DNA of 64,000 nt. Source: Microbulbifer rhizosphaerae (GTDB taxonomy: Bacteria; Pseudomonadota; Gammaproteobacteria; Pseudomonadales; Cellvibrionaceae). A program made the position numbers and the translations under genes. The notes beneath the pieces are model-generated. The model saw only the letters and a list, made by a program, of their open reading frames with translations. It was not told where the DNA came from and searched no databases. Below are positions 8,590 through 17,571 of this stretch, piece after piece. Within the stretch, counting starts at the first letter, position 1; each line of letters opens with the position of its first letter. The stretch lies in contig NZ_JACHWZ010000004.1 in assembly GCF_014191725.1 (NCBI RefSeq), positions 91,190-155,189 on the forward strand. Direction: 5' to 3'.

Positions 8590-9015
8590 ATGAAAAAATA
8601 CCTTTTACCGCTGCTGTTGATCCTGGCGATAACCGCCTGCGACCAGGGAGAACGCAAGAAAACCGCAGCCGGCGCCACCGCCGGACAGCCAACCGTCGAT
8701 GACGAGAAACCGGCGGTGCGGCCGGAGGAGTTGATCTGGGTATTCGAGGCGCGCGGCAGCCGTCAGTGCGAGGGCGGCGGTACCACCCTCGACGAAAGCA
8801 GCGGAAAACTGACCGGCAACGGTGTGGAGGTGCAGGAATCCCACTGCGCCGCCCGCACCGACCGCATGTATCCCAGTGTGTGCGGGGGGGCCACCGGGGA
8901 CATCCTCCTGCACCTGGTCAGCAAGAAATCCCTGGACGCGGCCCTGGAGCTGGGTTTCGACCCGGCAGACCAGATCCAGTACGAGCGCGGGAGCTGTCCG
9001 GACAACAGGGCCTGA
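8590..9015 (+). CDS. Putative lipoprotein of unknown function
   Basis: A 141-residue protein with a clear lipoprotein signal: MKKYLLPLLLILAITAC, lipobox ITAC with the lipidated cysteine at position 17. The mature part starts with a charged linker rich in Lys, Ala and Gly and then a small domain with four cysteines (RQCEGG, SHCAAR, SVCGG, GSCPDN), which might form two disulfides in the periplasm. No family is recognised. It starts 18 bases after the LysE-like gene with GGAGGAAG upstream, so they could be cotranscribed. Confidence 0.7.
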   Translation: MKKYLLPLLLILAITACDQGERKKTAAGATAGQPTVDDEKPAVRPEELIWVFEARGSRQCEGGGTTLDESSGKLTGNGVEVQESHCAARTDRMYPSVCGGATGDILLHLVSKKSLDAALELGFDPADQIQYERGSCPDNRA

Positions 9016-9130
9016 CTTCTCAAGCCGATTGTGCCGGAGTCTCTATCGGGGCTTGGCGGCGGAGATTCACCGGAAAATTGCCGCCCGATGCCCGCCGGCG
9101 AGCAGCGGATCCCGATTGCTTCCGGGACGC

Positions 9131-9161
9131 TTGACCTTCCTCTTGCGGTAATCTTTATCCT
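9131..9161 (+). promoter_or_regulatory. MerR-type promoter candidate with 19-bp spacer
   Basis: TTGACC at 9131-9136 and TATCCT at 9156-9161 are separated by 19 bases. Over-long spacers of 19-20 bp are the mark of promoters activated by MerR-family regulators through DNA distortion. It stands 35 bases before the merR-like gene, so autoregulation is plausible. A clear dyad operator in the spacer is not obvious. Confidence 0.5.
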
Positions 9162-9196
9162 CCTGCATCGTAAGTGACACTGATGTGGGAGGTTTT

Positions 9197-9592
9197 ATGA
9201 ATATTTCCCAGGCGGCGCGGAAGTCAGGGCTGACCGCCAAGGCCCTGCGCTACTACGAGTCCATCGATCTCCTGGCCCCCGGGCGCTCGGAAAACGGCTA
9301 CCGCGACTACAGCGAGCGGGACCTGGAGACGCTACGCTTTATCCAGCGCGCCCGCGCGGTGGGATTTGCTATCGGCGAGGTACGCGATTTGCTGGAGCTG
9401 CACCGCAACCCGGCACGCCGCAGCCACGACGCCAAGCTGCTGGTGCGGGAGAAACTGCAGCACGTCGAGGAGCAGCTGCGCAACCTGCGCGAAATGCGCG
9501 CGACGCTTCGGGTCCTGGCGGACAGCTGCGCCGGCGACGAATCCCCGGAGTGCGCCATCCTGGACAACCTGGCCGGAGGTGATCATGGCTGA
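9197..9592 (+). CDS. MerR-family regulator, CueR/HmrR-like
   Basis: A 131-residue MerR-family activator. The start ATG at 9197 follows GGGAGG (9187-9192). Residues 1-70 hold the winged helix (ISQAARKSGLTAKALRYYESIDL), followed by the dimerisation helix and a C-terminal metal loop CAGDESPEC, that is Cys-x7-Cys near residues 112-120. This spacing matches the monovalent-metal (Cu, Ag, Au) loop of CueR. The stop overlaps the next gene by 8 bases (ATGGCTGA), so the regulator and the permease are translationally coupled. What metal or metalloid it senses is inferred only from the loop. Confidence 0.88.
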   Translation: MNISQAARKSGLTAKALRYYESIDLLAPGRSENGYRDYSERDLETLRFIQRARAVGFAIGEVRDLLELHRNPARRSHDAKLLVREKLQHVEEQLRNLREMRATLRVLADSCAGDESPECAILDNLAGGDHG

Positions 9593-10685
9593 TCCGTGTT
9601 GTTCCTCCAAAAAGGAGGCGGCCGAACCACAGATGGTGGAGCCGCACGCTTCCGCCTGCTGTGCCGACGAGCCCCACGGCCGTATCGACTGGTTGCTGTG
9701 GATCAGCCTGTCCCTGGTGACATTGCTCTATGCTAGCTACTGGGTGCTGGATTTCGCCGGGCTGCCGGAATGGCTTCACCATATGAGCGGGGGTGTGGTG
9801 GAGTTGGTGCACACCATGTGGTGGGGCGTGGCGGCGGGGGCGCTGTTTGTGGGCCTGCTGGCGCGGATTCCCCAGGGGTTGGTGATTTCGGTATTGGGGC
9901 GCGGCGGCAGCAAGCGGGGCCTGGTGCGCGCCACTCTGGCGGGTCTCTTTTTCGACCTCTGCTCCCACGGCATATTGATGGTGGGGATGCAGCTGTACAA
10001 ACGGGGCGCCAGCCTGGGGCAGGTGATGGCTTTCCTGATTGCCAGCCCGTGGAATTCCCTGTCTCTCACAGTGATCCTGATTGCGCTGATCGGCCTGCAC
10101 TGGACTCTGCTGTTTATCCTCTGCTCAGCGCTGATCGCGCTGCTGGCGGGCTACCTGGCAGACCGACTGGTGGCGGGGGGCAGGCTGCCGGCCAATCCCA
10201 ATGAGGTGCACCTGCCGGACGACTACGACTGGCGCGGGGAGGTGGCGGAACTCTGGGAACGGAGTGAATTGACCCCCAACAGTGTCGTGGGCCTGCTCTG
10301 GGAGGGCATCCGCGGTTCGCAGATGGTGGTGCGCTGGCTGCTGGTGGGCATCGTGCTGGCAGTGTTGGTGCGCGCCTTTGTGGACCCGGCGCTGTTCCAG
10401 CAGTGGTTCGGGCCCTCGCTGCTGGGGCTGGGGGCCACCCTGGTCGCCGCCACGGTGCTGGAGGTCTGCTCCGAGGGGGCCACGCCGCTGGCGGCGGATA
10501 TCTTCAGCCGCGCGGCGGCGCCGGGCAACGCCTTCGCCTTCCTGATGGCCGGCGTATCCACCGACTACACGGAGCTGATGTCGATCAAGGACACCAGCGG
10601 CTCCTGGCGTATCGCCCTGGCGCTGCCCCTGCTGACCCTGCCGCAGATTATCGTTGCGGGGCTGTTGATGAACCACTTTGGCTGA
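9585..10685 (+). CDS. Permease of the YraQ/ArsP (DUF318) family
   Basis: A predicted membrane permease of 366 residues. The ATG at 9585 has GGAGG at 9575-9579 and overlaps the MerR gene. The N-terminal 25 cytosolic residues carry two Cys-Cys pairs (DPCCSSK and SACCADE), a likely metal or metalloid relay, followed by about eight to ten helices. The repeated family features are FFDLCSHGILMVGMQLYKRGAS-like and EVCSEGATPLAADIFSRA segments, with a conserved cysteine in each. ArsP members export trivalent organoarsenicals; others are uncharacterised. Coupling to a CueR-like regulator suggests export of a thiophilic metal or metalloid, which is an inference. Confidence 0.82.
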   Translation: MADPCCSSKKEAAEPQMVEPHASACCADEPHGRIDWLLWISLSLVTLLYASYWVLDFAGLPEWLHHMSGGVVELVHTMWWGVAAGALFVGLLARIPQGLVISVLGRGGSKRGLVRATLAGLFFDLCSHGILMVGMQLYKRGASLGQVMAFLIASPWNSLSLTVILIALIGLHWTLLFILCSALIALLAGYLADRLVAGGRLPANPNEVHLPDDYDWRGEVAELWERSELTPNSVVGLLWEGIRGSQMVVRWLLVGIVLAVLVRAFVDPALFQQWFGPSLLGLGATLVAATVLEVCSEGATPLAADIFSRAAAPGNAFAFLMAGVSTDYTELMSIKDTSGSWRIALALPLLTLPQIIVAGLLMNHFG

Positions 10686-10693
10686 TGGTTTGC

Positions 10694-10720
10694 GCCCCTC
10701 TCCCCTTCGGGGAGAGGGGC
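10694..10720. repeat. Family B palindrome after the permease
   Basis: A perfect 12-bp inverted repeat, GCCCCTCTCCCC-TTC-GGGGAGAGGGGC, nine bases after the permease stop. It is a short form of the family B repeat and might also serve as a 3-prime stabilising hairpin; there is no T tract. Confidence 0.75.
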
Positions 10721-10957
10721 GGCCCGGAGCTGGCCCAGTGGCGGCCCTGGTGCCGGTGGCCGTTCGCTCAACAGCCTCATCGGCAAACCTTTCCCGAACG
10801 GCCCCCGGCACCCGGGCCTTCGCATCGGGCTGCGGCATACTTTCCAGAGTTCGGAGGGCGGATAATCGCCGCACATCCGCCAACACGGCTGGAAGCACCC
10901 CATCGCGCTGCGGTAGAATGCGCGCCGCTTTAAACACAGTCCGGAATCCGAGAGTTC

Positions 10958-12053
10958 ATGGAAATCAATCCCCTCCTCAACCAACTGAAAGACCTCGAAG
11001 AGCGCACCGACGTTCTTAGGGGGTATCTTTGACTACGCCAGCAAGAAGGAGCGCCTGACCGAGGTCGAACTGGAGCTGGCCGAGCCCAGTGTCTGGGACA
11101 ATCCCGACCGCGCCCAGGAGCTCGGCCGCGAGCGCTCCTCCCTGGAGACTGTGGTAAAGACCATTGAGAACCTCGATTCGGGCATTTCCGATTGCCGCGA
11201 ATTGCTGGAAATGGCGGTGGAGGAGGGGGACGAGGACTCGGTGGTCGAGGTCTCCTCGGAGATCGAGGGCCTGCAGCAGCAGTTGGGCATTCTCGAATTC
11301 CGCCGCATGTTTTCCGGCGAGACGGACGCCAATAACGCCTACCTGGATATCCAGGCCGGCTCCGGCGGCACCGAGGCCCAGGACTGGGCGGAGATGCTGT
11401 TGCGCATGTACCTGCGCTGGGGCGAGGCCCACGGCTTCAAGACCACCCTGGAAGAAGTTTCCGCGGGGGAGGTGGCGGGTATCAAGAGTGCCACCGTTCA
11501 TTTCGTGGGCGACCACGCCTTCGGCTGGTTGCGCACCGAGACCGGTGTGCACCGCCTGGTGCGCAAATCGCCGTTCGATTCCGGCAACCGCCGCCACACA
11601 TCCTTCTCCTCCGTATTCGTATCGCCGGAGATCGACGACAATATTGAGATCGAGGTGGACAAGTCCCAGGTGCGTGAGGATACCTACCGCGCTTCCGGCG
11701 CCGGCGGCCAGCACGTGAACAAGACCGACTCCGCGGTGCGCCTGACCCATATTGAATCCGGCATCGTGGTTGCCTGCCAGAGCGAGCGCTCCCAGCACCA
11801 GAACCGCGACAAGGCCTGGAAAATGCTACGGGCCAAACTGTACGAGCAGGAAATGCTCAAGCGCAACGCGGAAAAGCAGGCGATGGAGGAGAGCAAGGCG
11901 GATATCGGCTGGGGCAGCCAGATACGCTCCTACGTGCTGGACGACCAGCGTATCAAGGATCTGCGTACCGGAGTGCAGACCAGTAACTGCCAGACAGTGC
12001 TGGACGGCGACCTGGATCAGTTTATCGAGGCGAGTTTAAAAGCGGGCCTTTAG
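10958..12053 (+). CDS. prfB: Peptide chain release factor 2 (programmed +1 frameshift)
   Basis: RF2 releases peptides at UAA and UGA. Frame zero starts at ATG 10958 and meets an in-frame TGA at 11030-11032 (codon 25). A +1 shift at CTT-TGA moves translation to GAC at 11031, and the frame then runs to 12053, giving 364 residues. The segment carries the stop-recognition region and the GGQ motif (residues 249-251, [11 protein letters not shown]) that enters the peptidyl-transferase centre. The C-terminal part [22 protein letters not shown] is typical. A simple ORF caller would miss the first 24 codons. lysS follows, as in many relatives. Confidence 0.96.
11018..11032 (+). promoter_or_regulatory. 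RF2 autoregulatory frameshift site
   Basis: The internal Shine-Dalgarno-like AGGGGG (11018-11023) is followed by TAT and the slippery CTT-TGA-C. This is the classical prfB arrangement: low RF2 lets the ribosome pause at UGA and shift +1, which restores RF2 synthesis. Confidence 0.95.
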
Positions 12054-12068
12054 TCTCGGGAGCCTCCC

Positions 12069-12145
12069 TGTAGGAGCGGCCGTTGGCCGCGATCGCTGTT
12101 TCACGTTTGTCGATAGTCCGATCGCGGCCAACGGCCGCTCCTACA
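12069..12145. repeat. Intergenic inverted repeat, family A
   Basis: TGTAGGAGCGGCCGTTGGCC...GATCG on the left faces CGATCGCGGCCAACGGCCGC... TCCTACA on the right; the arms are nearly perfect complements over about 28 bases with a 22-base spacer. It fills the prfB-lysS gap and matches the element between hom and thrC. Confidence 0.88.
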
Positions 12146-12191
12146 GAGCAAAAACCTATTTTCGCATCAAATATACAGTCGACGGATCACC

Positions 12192-13679
12192 ATGACAGAT
12201 ACCCAGCAAGACGAAAACAAACTGATCGCCGAACGCCGCGCCAAGCTGTCCTCGCTGCGCGAAAAGGGCAATGCTTTTCCGAACGCTTTTCGCCGCGAAA
12301 ACCTGGCGGCGGATCTGCAGAATGAGTTCGGCGAAAAAACCAAGGAAGAGCTGGAAGAGCTGGGCAAGAGCGCCTGTGTGGCCGGACGTATTCTCGCCAA
12401 GCGCGGGCCCTTTATGGTGATCCAGGACGTATCCGGGCGCATCCAGTTATATGCGGACAAGACTGCGCAGAAGGATATCAAGGAGCGCTTCGGCGCCTGG
12501 GATATCGGCGATATCGTCGGTGTACAGGGCGCACTCCACAAGTCCGGCAAAGGCGATCTCTACGTGACCTGCGAGGAGTTCACCCTGCTCACCAAGGCAC
12601 TGCGCCCGCTGCCGGAGAAATTCCACGGCATCGCCGACCAGGAGCTTCGCTACCGCCAGCGCTATGTGGACCTGATCGCGACACCGGAGTCCCGCGAGGT
12701 TTTCCGCATCCGCTCGCGGGTGATCGAATATATCCGCCGCTTCCTGAACGGCCACGATTTTATGGAAGTGGAGACGCCGATGCTGCAGGTGATCCCCGGC
12801 GGCGCCACCGCGCGTCCGTTTATCACCCACCACAATGCGCTGGATATCGACATGTACCTGCGCGTGGCGCCGGAGCTATACCTGAAGCGTCTGGTGGTGG
12901 GCGGCTTCGAGCGGGTCTACGAGATCAACCGCAATTTCCGCAATGAGGGCCTGTCCACCCGACACAACCCCGAGTTCACCATGCTCGAGTTCTACCAGGC
13001 CTACGCGGACTACAACGACCTGATGGACCTGACCGAGGAGATGCTGCGCGGCATCTGTTCCGAAGTGTTGGGCTCGACGACGATCGAGTACCAGGGCAGC
13101 AGCTACGACTTTGCCAAGCCGTTTACGCGCCTGTCGGTGTTCGATTCCATCCTCCGCTACAACCCCGGCCTCAGCCACTCCGATATCGACAATCTGGAAA
13201 ACGCCCGCGCGGTGGCGGAAAAACTGGAAATCCCGCTGAAAAACAGCTGGGGCCTGGGCAAGGTGCAGATAGAGATTTTCGAGAAGACCGTCGAGCACCG
13301 CCTGGACCAGCCGACCTTTATCACCGAGTATCCCACCGAGGTGTCGCCGTTGGCGCGGCGTAACGATGAAAACCCCTTCGTTACCGACCGCTTCGAGTTC
13401 TTCGTCGGAGGCCGCGAGATCGCCAACGGCTTCTCAGAGTTGAACGATGCCGAGGACCAGGCCGAACGCTTCCGCGCCCAGGTGGCGGAGAAGGACGCGG
13501 GCGACGACGAGGCTATGCACTACGACGCCGACTATATCCGCGCCCTGGAATACGGTATGCCGCCCACCGCCGGAGAGGGCATCGGTATCGACCGCTTGGT
13601 GATGCTGCTGACCAACTCGCCGTCCATCCGCGATGTGTTGCTGTTTCCGCATATGCGCCCGGAAACCACTGCGGAATAA
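12192..13679 (+). CDS. lysS: Lysyl-tRNA synthetase, class II
   Basis: LysS charges tRNA-Lys with lysine. The 495-residue product has an N-terminal OB-fold anticodon-binding domain (about residues 60-145, with [15 protein letters not shown]) and a class II catalytic core: motif 1 around [10 protein letters not shown], motif 2 [18 protein letters not shown], and motif 3 [16 protein letters not shown] near the C-terminus. Length and motifs are those of bacterial class II LysRS. It follows prfB with a repeat in between. A GGCCCCA/TGGGGCC hairpin (13698-13716) follows the stop but has no T tract. Confidence 0.97.
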   Translation: MTDTQQDENKLIAERRAKLSSLREKGNAFPNAFRRENLAADLQNEFGEKTKEELEELGKSACVAGRILAKRGPFMVIQDVSGRIQLYADKTAQKDIKERFGAWDIGDIVGVQGALHKSGKGDLYVTCEEFTLLTKALRPLPEKFHGIADQELRYRQRYVDLIATPESREVFRIRSRVIEYIRRFLNGHDFMEVETPMLQVIPGGATARPFITHHNALDIDMYLRVAPELYLKRLVVGGFERVYEINRNFRNEGLSTRHNPEFTMLEFYQAYADYNDLMDLTEEMLRGICSEVLGSTTIEYQGSSYDFAKPFTRLSVFDSILRYNPGLSHSDIDNLENARAVAEKLEIPLKNSWGLGKVQIEIFEKTVEHRLDQPTFITEYPTEVSPLARRNDENPFVTDRFEFFVGGREIANGFSELNDAEDQAERFRAQVAEKDAGDDEAMHYDADYIRALEYGMPPTAGEGIGIDRLVMLLTNSPSIRDVLLFPHMRPETTAE

Positions 13680-13989
13680 TTGTATCGTCTATTACCAGGC
13701 CCCAGTAATTGGGGCCGACCCGAATGGCACTAAGTGCTGTCGATTACACTCCGCAACAGCGTCGAAGCGGAATAAGCATCTCTTATTCTGGGTATCAGAA
13801 TTTCACTCTGACCCGAATTTATTTTTTTCGTATGGGTGGGCGATTTAGGTATTATTGGACGCAAATCATTGGGGTTGTTATCGGCATTTGTGGGAGCTTT
13901 TATTTTCCGCCTGCTATATCCGATCAGTTTCCAAAACCAATATTCCGCTGCCGGAAAAATTTTTGTAACAATGAGAAGAGGGATGTTCC
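13680..13989. other. AT-rich gap between lysS and an orphan gene
   Basis: About 310 bases clearly richer in A and T than both sides. After a 7-bp hairpin (13698-13716) there is no convincing gene: the open frames here lack ribosome-binding sites. The final bases carry AAGAGGG before the ATG at 13990. The composition change suggests that this gap and the following gene arrived separately from lysS. Confidence 0.5.
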
Positions 13990-14628
13990 ATGTTTGTCAA
14001 CAGCGAGGAATTCAATGAGCCGACCAGCCGCCAGTGGGCCATGGGGGCGGATACGCGCCCTAAAAACGCACTGGTGGACGGGCGCGGCAGAGTTTTGGCC
14101 TATTCCCAGACCGGTGGCATGATTTCCCCCGCCCGGCACGAGCTGCACAGGGGCACAATTCTGTACCGTTTTGCCAGTGGCAGTGCCGAGCTTTCCAAGG
14201 CGGTGACCGGGGGCTGGTGGGTGGCCAAAGCTGAATTCGAGCAGCTCACCCGCTTTGCCCAGGCTCACGGCGTACACGTGGCCATGGCTGCGCGACACCT
14301 GTGCTGTGTGCCGCCGGAGTGGAGCGATATGGGCTTGCTGATGCGCGTCCAGGTACAGGATCCCCTGCTTGCATATCGTGGCCTGGGCAACCGGGTCGTA
14401 GTGCCGAAAGATGATGGCTATGGCGCTGTGCGCATGGAGCCGCACAACAATCTCGCTTCGCGGCGGCTGCACCAATTGTTTATTCCCGGTTTGCAGGAGC
14501 GCGCCGATAGGACGCCGGAGCGGGTATTGCCGGGGGCGCTACTGGTGGAGCGCACCTGGAAACTGGATTCGGCGGATACCAATCGCGGTTGGATCTACGT
14601 ACCGGGGCTCTTTGACAAACAGGACTAG
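13990..14628 (+). CDS. Conserved-looking protein of unknown function
   Basis: A 212-residue protein with no signal peptide or membrane segment and a good ribosome-binding site (AAGAGGG). No family is recognised. Notable segments are HRGTILYRFASGSAELSKA, GGWWVAKAEFEQLTRFA, AARHLCCVPPEWSDM and LLAYRGLGNRVVVP. The LYRFA / WW / E / PPEWSD spacing gives the impression of a compact enzyme fold; an ADP-ribosyltransferase-like R...W(W)...E reading is conceivable but not established. It stands alone between AT-rich DNA and a reverse-strand operon, consistent with an accessory gene. Confidence 0.6.
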   Translation: MFVNSEEFNEPTSRQWAMGADTRPKNALVDGRGRVLAYSQTGGMISPARHELHRGTILYRFASGSAELSKAVTGGWWVAKAEFEQLTRFAQAHGVHVAMAARHLCCVPPEWSDMGLLMRVQVQDPLLAYRGLGNRVVVPKDDGYGAVRMEPHNNLASRRLHQLFIPGLQERADRTPERVLPGALLVERTWKLDSADTNRGWIYVPGLFDKQD

Positions 14629-14672
14629 TGGAGCTGGCGGCCGGTGGAGTTTATCGTATCGCCAGCGGCCTC

Positions 14673-15512
14673 CTACCCCTGAATCCCCAGCGGCCCGCTG
14701 GGCACATAGATGGTTTCAGTACTACTGCTTCCCTCGCGCTGTATTTCCACCGGTACCGTTTTTCCGGGGTCCACACGGTATATCTGTGAACGCAGATCAC
14801 CGGAGTGGAAGACGCGCTCGCCGTTGTAGGAAACTATCTTGTCCCCCGGCTTCAGGCCGATATCCGCGGCCGGCGTGCCCGGTACGATATTGTCTACCTG
14901 TAGCTCCTGACGCCCGCCGTTGACCTCCAGGTAGAGCTCGAACTCCTGCGGGCTCAGCTCGTGTTCGAACATTTTGCGCGGGTTGCTGTAGGTCTCCAGC
15001 TTGTCGCGCAGGGCGTTTGCCTCCGCGGTGGACTTGTCGTCCAGGTGGCGGTATTTGTAGGTCAACTGCATGTGTTCGTACTGGAACCGCTCCTGCTTGT
15101 CGAGAATGAATTCAGCCCTGTCGGGGTTGAGGCCCGCGTCGATCAGGCGCTGGCGCTGCATCTCGCGATACTTGCGGTAGCGCTCCTGACGGGAATCCTG
15201 GGGAGTGTGGGGTGGTTCCTCATGTCCCACTGTGGCGGCGGTACGGGTCTCCATGCCTTCCGGTTCTCCCTGTTCCATCTGCCTTCTCAGGTCCTCCACC
15301 AGGTCGAACAGGCGGGACTGGATCTGAATGGAGTCCCGCAGGGAATCCTCCAGTTTTTTCACCCGGTCTTCCAGGTTGTTGTCGGAGCTGAACAGCTGTG
15401 ACAGGCGACCGTTGCCGCCGTTGCTCTCTCCCCGATTCCAGCCAATGGAGTAGGCGCCGAAGGCCAGTAGGGTACCGAGGATGAACAACGTAACAGGTTT
15501 TCCCAGTTTCAT
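14673..15512 (-). CDS. Membrane-anchored PDZ-domain protein
   Basis: A 279-residue protein with one N-terminal transmembrane anchor (LFILGTLLAFGAYSIGW), a probable coiled coil (residues 45-80, LEDRVKKLEDSLRDSIQ), a charged helical middle part, and a C-terminal PDZ domain from about residue 200 (VDNIVPGTPAADIGLKPGD KIVSYNGERV). No protease domain is present, so it may present or regulate rather than cleave substrates in the periplasm. It is the last gene of the lemA-TPM-TPM operon, four bases after the preceding stop; its function is otherwise unknown. Confidence 0.75.
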   Translation of the reverse strand: MKLGKPVTLFILGTLLAFGAYSIGWNRGESNGGNGRLSQLFSSDNNLEDRVKKLEDSLRDSIQIQSRLFDLVEDLRRQMEQGEPEGMETRTAATVGHEEPPHTPQDSRQERYRKYREMQRQRLIDAGLNPDRAEFILDKQERFQYEHMQLTYKYRHLDDKSTAEANALRDKLETYSNPRKMFEHELSPQEFELYLEVNGGRQELQVDNIVPGTPAADIGLKPGDKIVSYNGERVFHSGDLRSQIYRVDPGKTVPVEIQREGSSSTETIYVPSGPLGIQG

Positions 15513-15516
15513 AGCG

Positions 15517-16134
15517 CTAGTCCAGGATAATCAGGTGATTGGGCAGTTCGTTTTTGATCTCGCTGACCGGAGTGGTCTCCTGCAACAGCTCTCCGCACTT
15601 TTCCACGCAGTGCACAAAAGCCTCTCCGGTTTTGCCGCGCTTGATCTCGCGAATGAAGTTTTCCACGATTTCACTCCAGCTTTCATTGGTGATCCGCTCG
15701 GCCAGCCCGCGGTCGGCGAGAATCTCCACATAGTGCTCCGCCTCGGCGACGAAGATCAACAGCCCCAGGCGCCCGCGGGTGCTGTGCAGTTCCTGCTCCA
15801 GGAACTGGCGCCGCGCCAGGTTGGCGGCCCGCCAGTATTTCACTTTTTTCGGCACCAGGCGCATGGTCAGCGGGCGCCAGCGGAACAGCACCGCCAGGGC
15901 GATAAACAGTAGCCACTGCAGGGTGAAGGCCTCGCGGTAATCCAGCCACCAGGGCAGGAATTGCGCCAGCGGCGCCAGCAACAGTGAGAGGAAGGCGGCC
16001 CAGAGGGTGGAGATATACAGGTAGCTGTCCGCCTCCCGCGCGAGTACCGTGACCACTTCCGCGTCGGTGCGCGACTCCACTTCTTTGATCGCTTCAGCGA
16101 CTTTGCGCCGCTGTTGGCCTTCCAGCATCACCAT
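15517..16134 (-). CDS. TPM-domain membrane protein (YgcG-like, short form)
   Basis: A 205-residue protein with the TPM (DUF477) domain split around two hydrophobic stretches: residues 8-40 (RRKVAEAIKEVESRTDAEVVTVLA) form the start of the domain, two helices follow (about 42-95), and RRQFLEQELHSTRGRLGLLIFVAEAEHYVEILAD completes it. The domain occurs in phosphatase-like and photosystem repair proteins; its role here is unknown. The start overlaps the end of the upstream TPM gene by seven bases. The pairing of a long secreted TPM protein, a short membrane one and LemA is common in proteobacteria. Confidence 0.82.
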   Translation of the reverse strand: MVMLEGQQRRKVAEAIKEVESRTDAEVVTVLAREADSYLYISTLWAAFLSLLLAPLAQFLPWWLDYREAFTLQWLLFIALAVLFRWRPLTMRLVPKKVKYWRAANLARRQFLEQELHSTRGRLGLLIFVAEAEHYVEILADRGLAERITNESWSEIVENFIREIKRGKTGEAFVHCVEKCGELLQETTPVSEIKNELPNHLIILD

Positions 16135-16871
16135 CCTCCCGAGGCCCCTCCGCCGCCGAAACCACCTCCACCGCCGCTGAAGCCGCCGCCTCCGCCAATG
16201 CCACCACCGCCAAATCCGCCGCCGCCATAGTAGCCGCCGTAGCGGCCCCGGCGATATCCCCGGCTGGCAGCGGATGCTCCCAGTACCGAGGTGGCGAACA
16301 GCTGCAGCATCACCAGCAGCAGGAAGAGACCCACCAACACCGCCAGGCGCCGGTGGCCGTCGGTCTCGGTGGGTTCGGGCACGTACTCATTCTGGATCGC
16401 AGAGATAATGGACTCCACGCCCGCGGTGACACCGCCGTCGAAATCGCCGCTTTTGAATTTCGGCAATATCTTGGTGTGAATGATATTCGCGGAGAGAGCG
16501 TCCGTCAGCGCCCCTTCCAACCCGTAGCCCACCTCTATACGCACTGCGCGCTCGTCGGGTGCGACGATCAGCAGAACCCCGTTGTCCCGGCCCTTCTCGC
16601 CGATCTTCCAGTGGCGCCCCAACTGGTAGCCGTACTCCTCGATAGTGAGCCCCTGGAGGTCGGGCACTGTGACCACCACCAGCTGGTTGCCGGTCTTCTT
16701 TTCGTGCAGCTGCATCAATTCGGTGAGCTGGAAGACGGTGTCCCGGCTGAGGATACCAGCCTTGTCTACCACCCGACCGGAGAGCAGTGGGAATTGGGTC
16801 TCCGCCAATGCCCCGACTGCACAGAGCAGCGCGAGCAGGATGAGGGCGACCTGGGTGCGGCGCTCGATCAT
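16128..16871 (-). CDS. TPM-domain protein YgcG-like, Gly-rich tail
   Basis: A 247-residue protein. The ATG at 16871 gives a signal peptide (VALILLALLCAVGALAE) and is four bases from the lemA stop. The periplasmic TPM domain covers residues 25-160 (LSGRVVDKAGILS, ELMQLHEKKTGNQLVVVTVPD, KIGEKGRDNGVLLIVAPDER, EVGYGLEGALTDA). One transmembrane helix (about residues 175-195) precedes a tail made almost only of Gly, Tyr, Arg and Phe, ending in a GGASGGW-type finish. Such tails are usual in this family. The function is not known; an envelope role is inferred. Confidence 0.88.
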   Translation of the reverse strand: MIERRTQVALILLALLCAVGALAETQFPLLSGRVVDKAGILSRDTVFQLTELMQLHEKKTGNQLVVVTVPDLQGLTIEEYGYQLGRHWKIGEKGRDNGVLLIVAPDERAVRIEVGYGLEGALTDALSANIIHTKILPKFKSGDFDGGVTAGVESIISAIQNEYVPEPTETDGHRRLAVLVGLFLLLVMLQLFATSVLGASAASRGYRRGRYGGYYGGGGFGGGGIGGGGGFSGGGGGFGGGGASGGW

Positions 16872-16875
16872 CGCG

Positions 16876-17490
16876 CTACCGGAAGTCCACTTCCGGGACT
16901 TTTTCAGCGTCTTCGCTGGTGGTTCGGAAGGTCTCGCGCAGGGGCATGTCCCGGTAGAGGATCGCGTGCCAGATACGCCCGGGGAAGGTACGTATCTCCC
17001 GGTTGTAGCGCTCCACGGCGGCGATATAATCCCGCCGGGCCACACTGATGCGGTTTTCCGTGCCTTCGAGCTGGGATTGCAGGGCCAGGAAATTCTGGTC
17101 CGCCTTGAGGTTGGGGTAGCGTTCCACCACCACCATCAGCCGGGCCAGGGCGCTGGACAGCTGCGCCTGGGCTGCCTCGAACTGTTGCAGTTTGGCCGGG
17201 TCGTCGAGCATATTCGGGTCCAGCTGTATGGAACTGACCTTGGCCCGGGCCTCGGTCACCGCCTGCAGCGTCTCGCGCTCGTGGGCGGCGTAGGCCTTGA
17301 CGGTTTTCACCAGGTTGGGAATCAGGTCGGCGCGGCGCTGGTACTGGTTCTCCACCTGGGCCCAGGTGGCTTTGACCTGCTCGTCGTAGGTGGGGATATT
17401 GTTGATGCCACAGCCGCTAAGCCCCAGGGCCAGGAGGCCGAACAGGGCGCCCAGCAAGGCCCGGCGGCCGGCGGTGAACACTGAACGCAT
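16876..17490 (-). CDS. lemA: LemA-family lipoprotein
   Basis: A 204-residue member of the LemA family. The start MRSVFTAGRR at 17490 is preferred over an upstream in-frame TTG (17523) because it gives a compact lipoprotein signal with lipobox LSGC. The conserved family core follows: NNIPTYDEQVKATWAQVENQYQRRADLIPNLV (two parts) and the helical repeats with ERYPNLKADQNFLALQSQLEGTENRI. It heads a four-gene reverse operon with two TPM proteins and a PDZ protein. The biochemical role of LemA is not settled. yaeQ is divergent, 81 bases away. Confidence 0.9.
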   Translation of the reverse strand: MRSVFTAGRRALLGALFGLLALGLSGCGINNIPTYDEQVKATWAQVENQYQRRADLIPNLVKTVKAYAAHERETLQAVTEARAKVSSIQLDPNMLDDPAKLQQFEAAQAQLSSALARLMVVVERYPNLKADQNFLALQSQLEGTENRISVARRDYIAAVERYNREIRTFPGRIWHAILYRDMPLRETFRTTSEDAEKVPEVDFR

Positions 17491-17571
17491 ACCGGATACC
17501 CGTATTTTGTCCCGAGACCCCAAGAATAGCTGGCTCCTGGATACAGCGGCGCCAGCCTATAGGAAGCTGTA

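Noticed and set aside
13709..14122. Overlapping open frames in the AT-rich gap after lysS, including a 60-codon frame at 13836
   Set aside because: No ribosome-binding site and no protein-like pattern beyond one hydrophobic stretch; the better gene starts at 13990.
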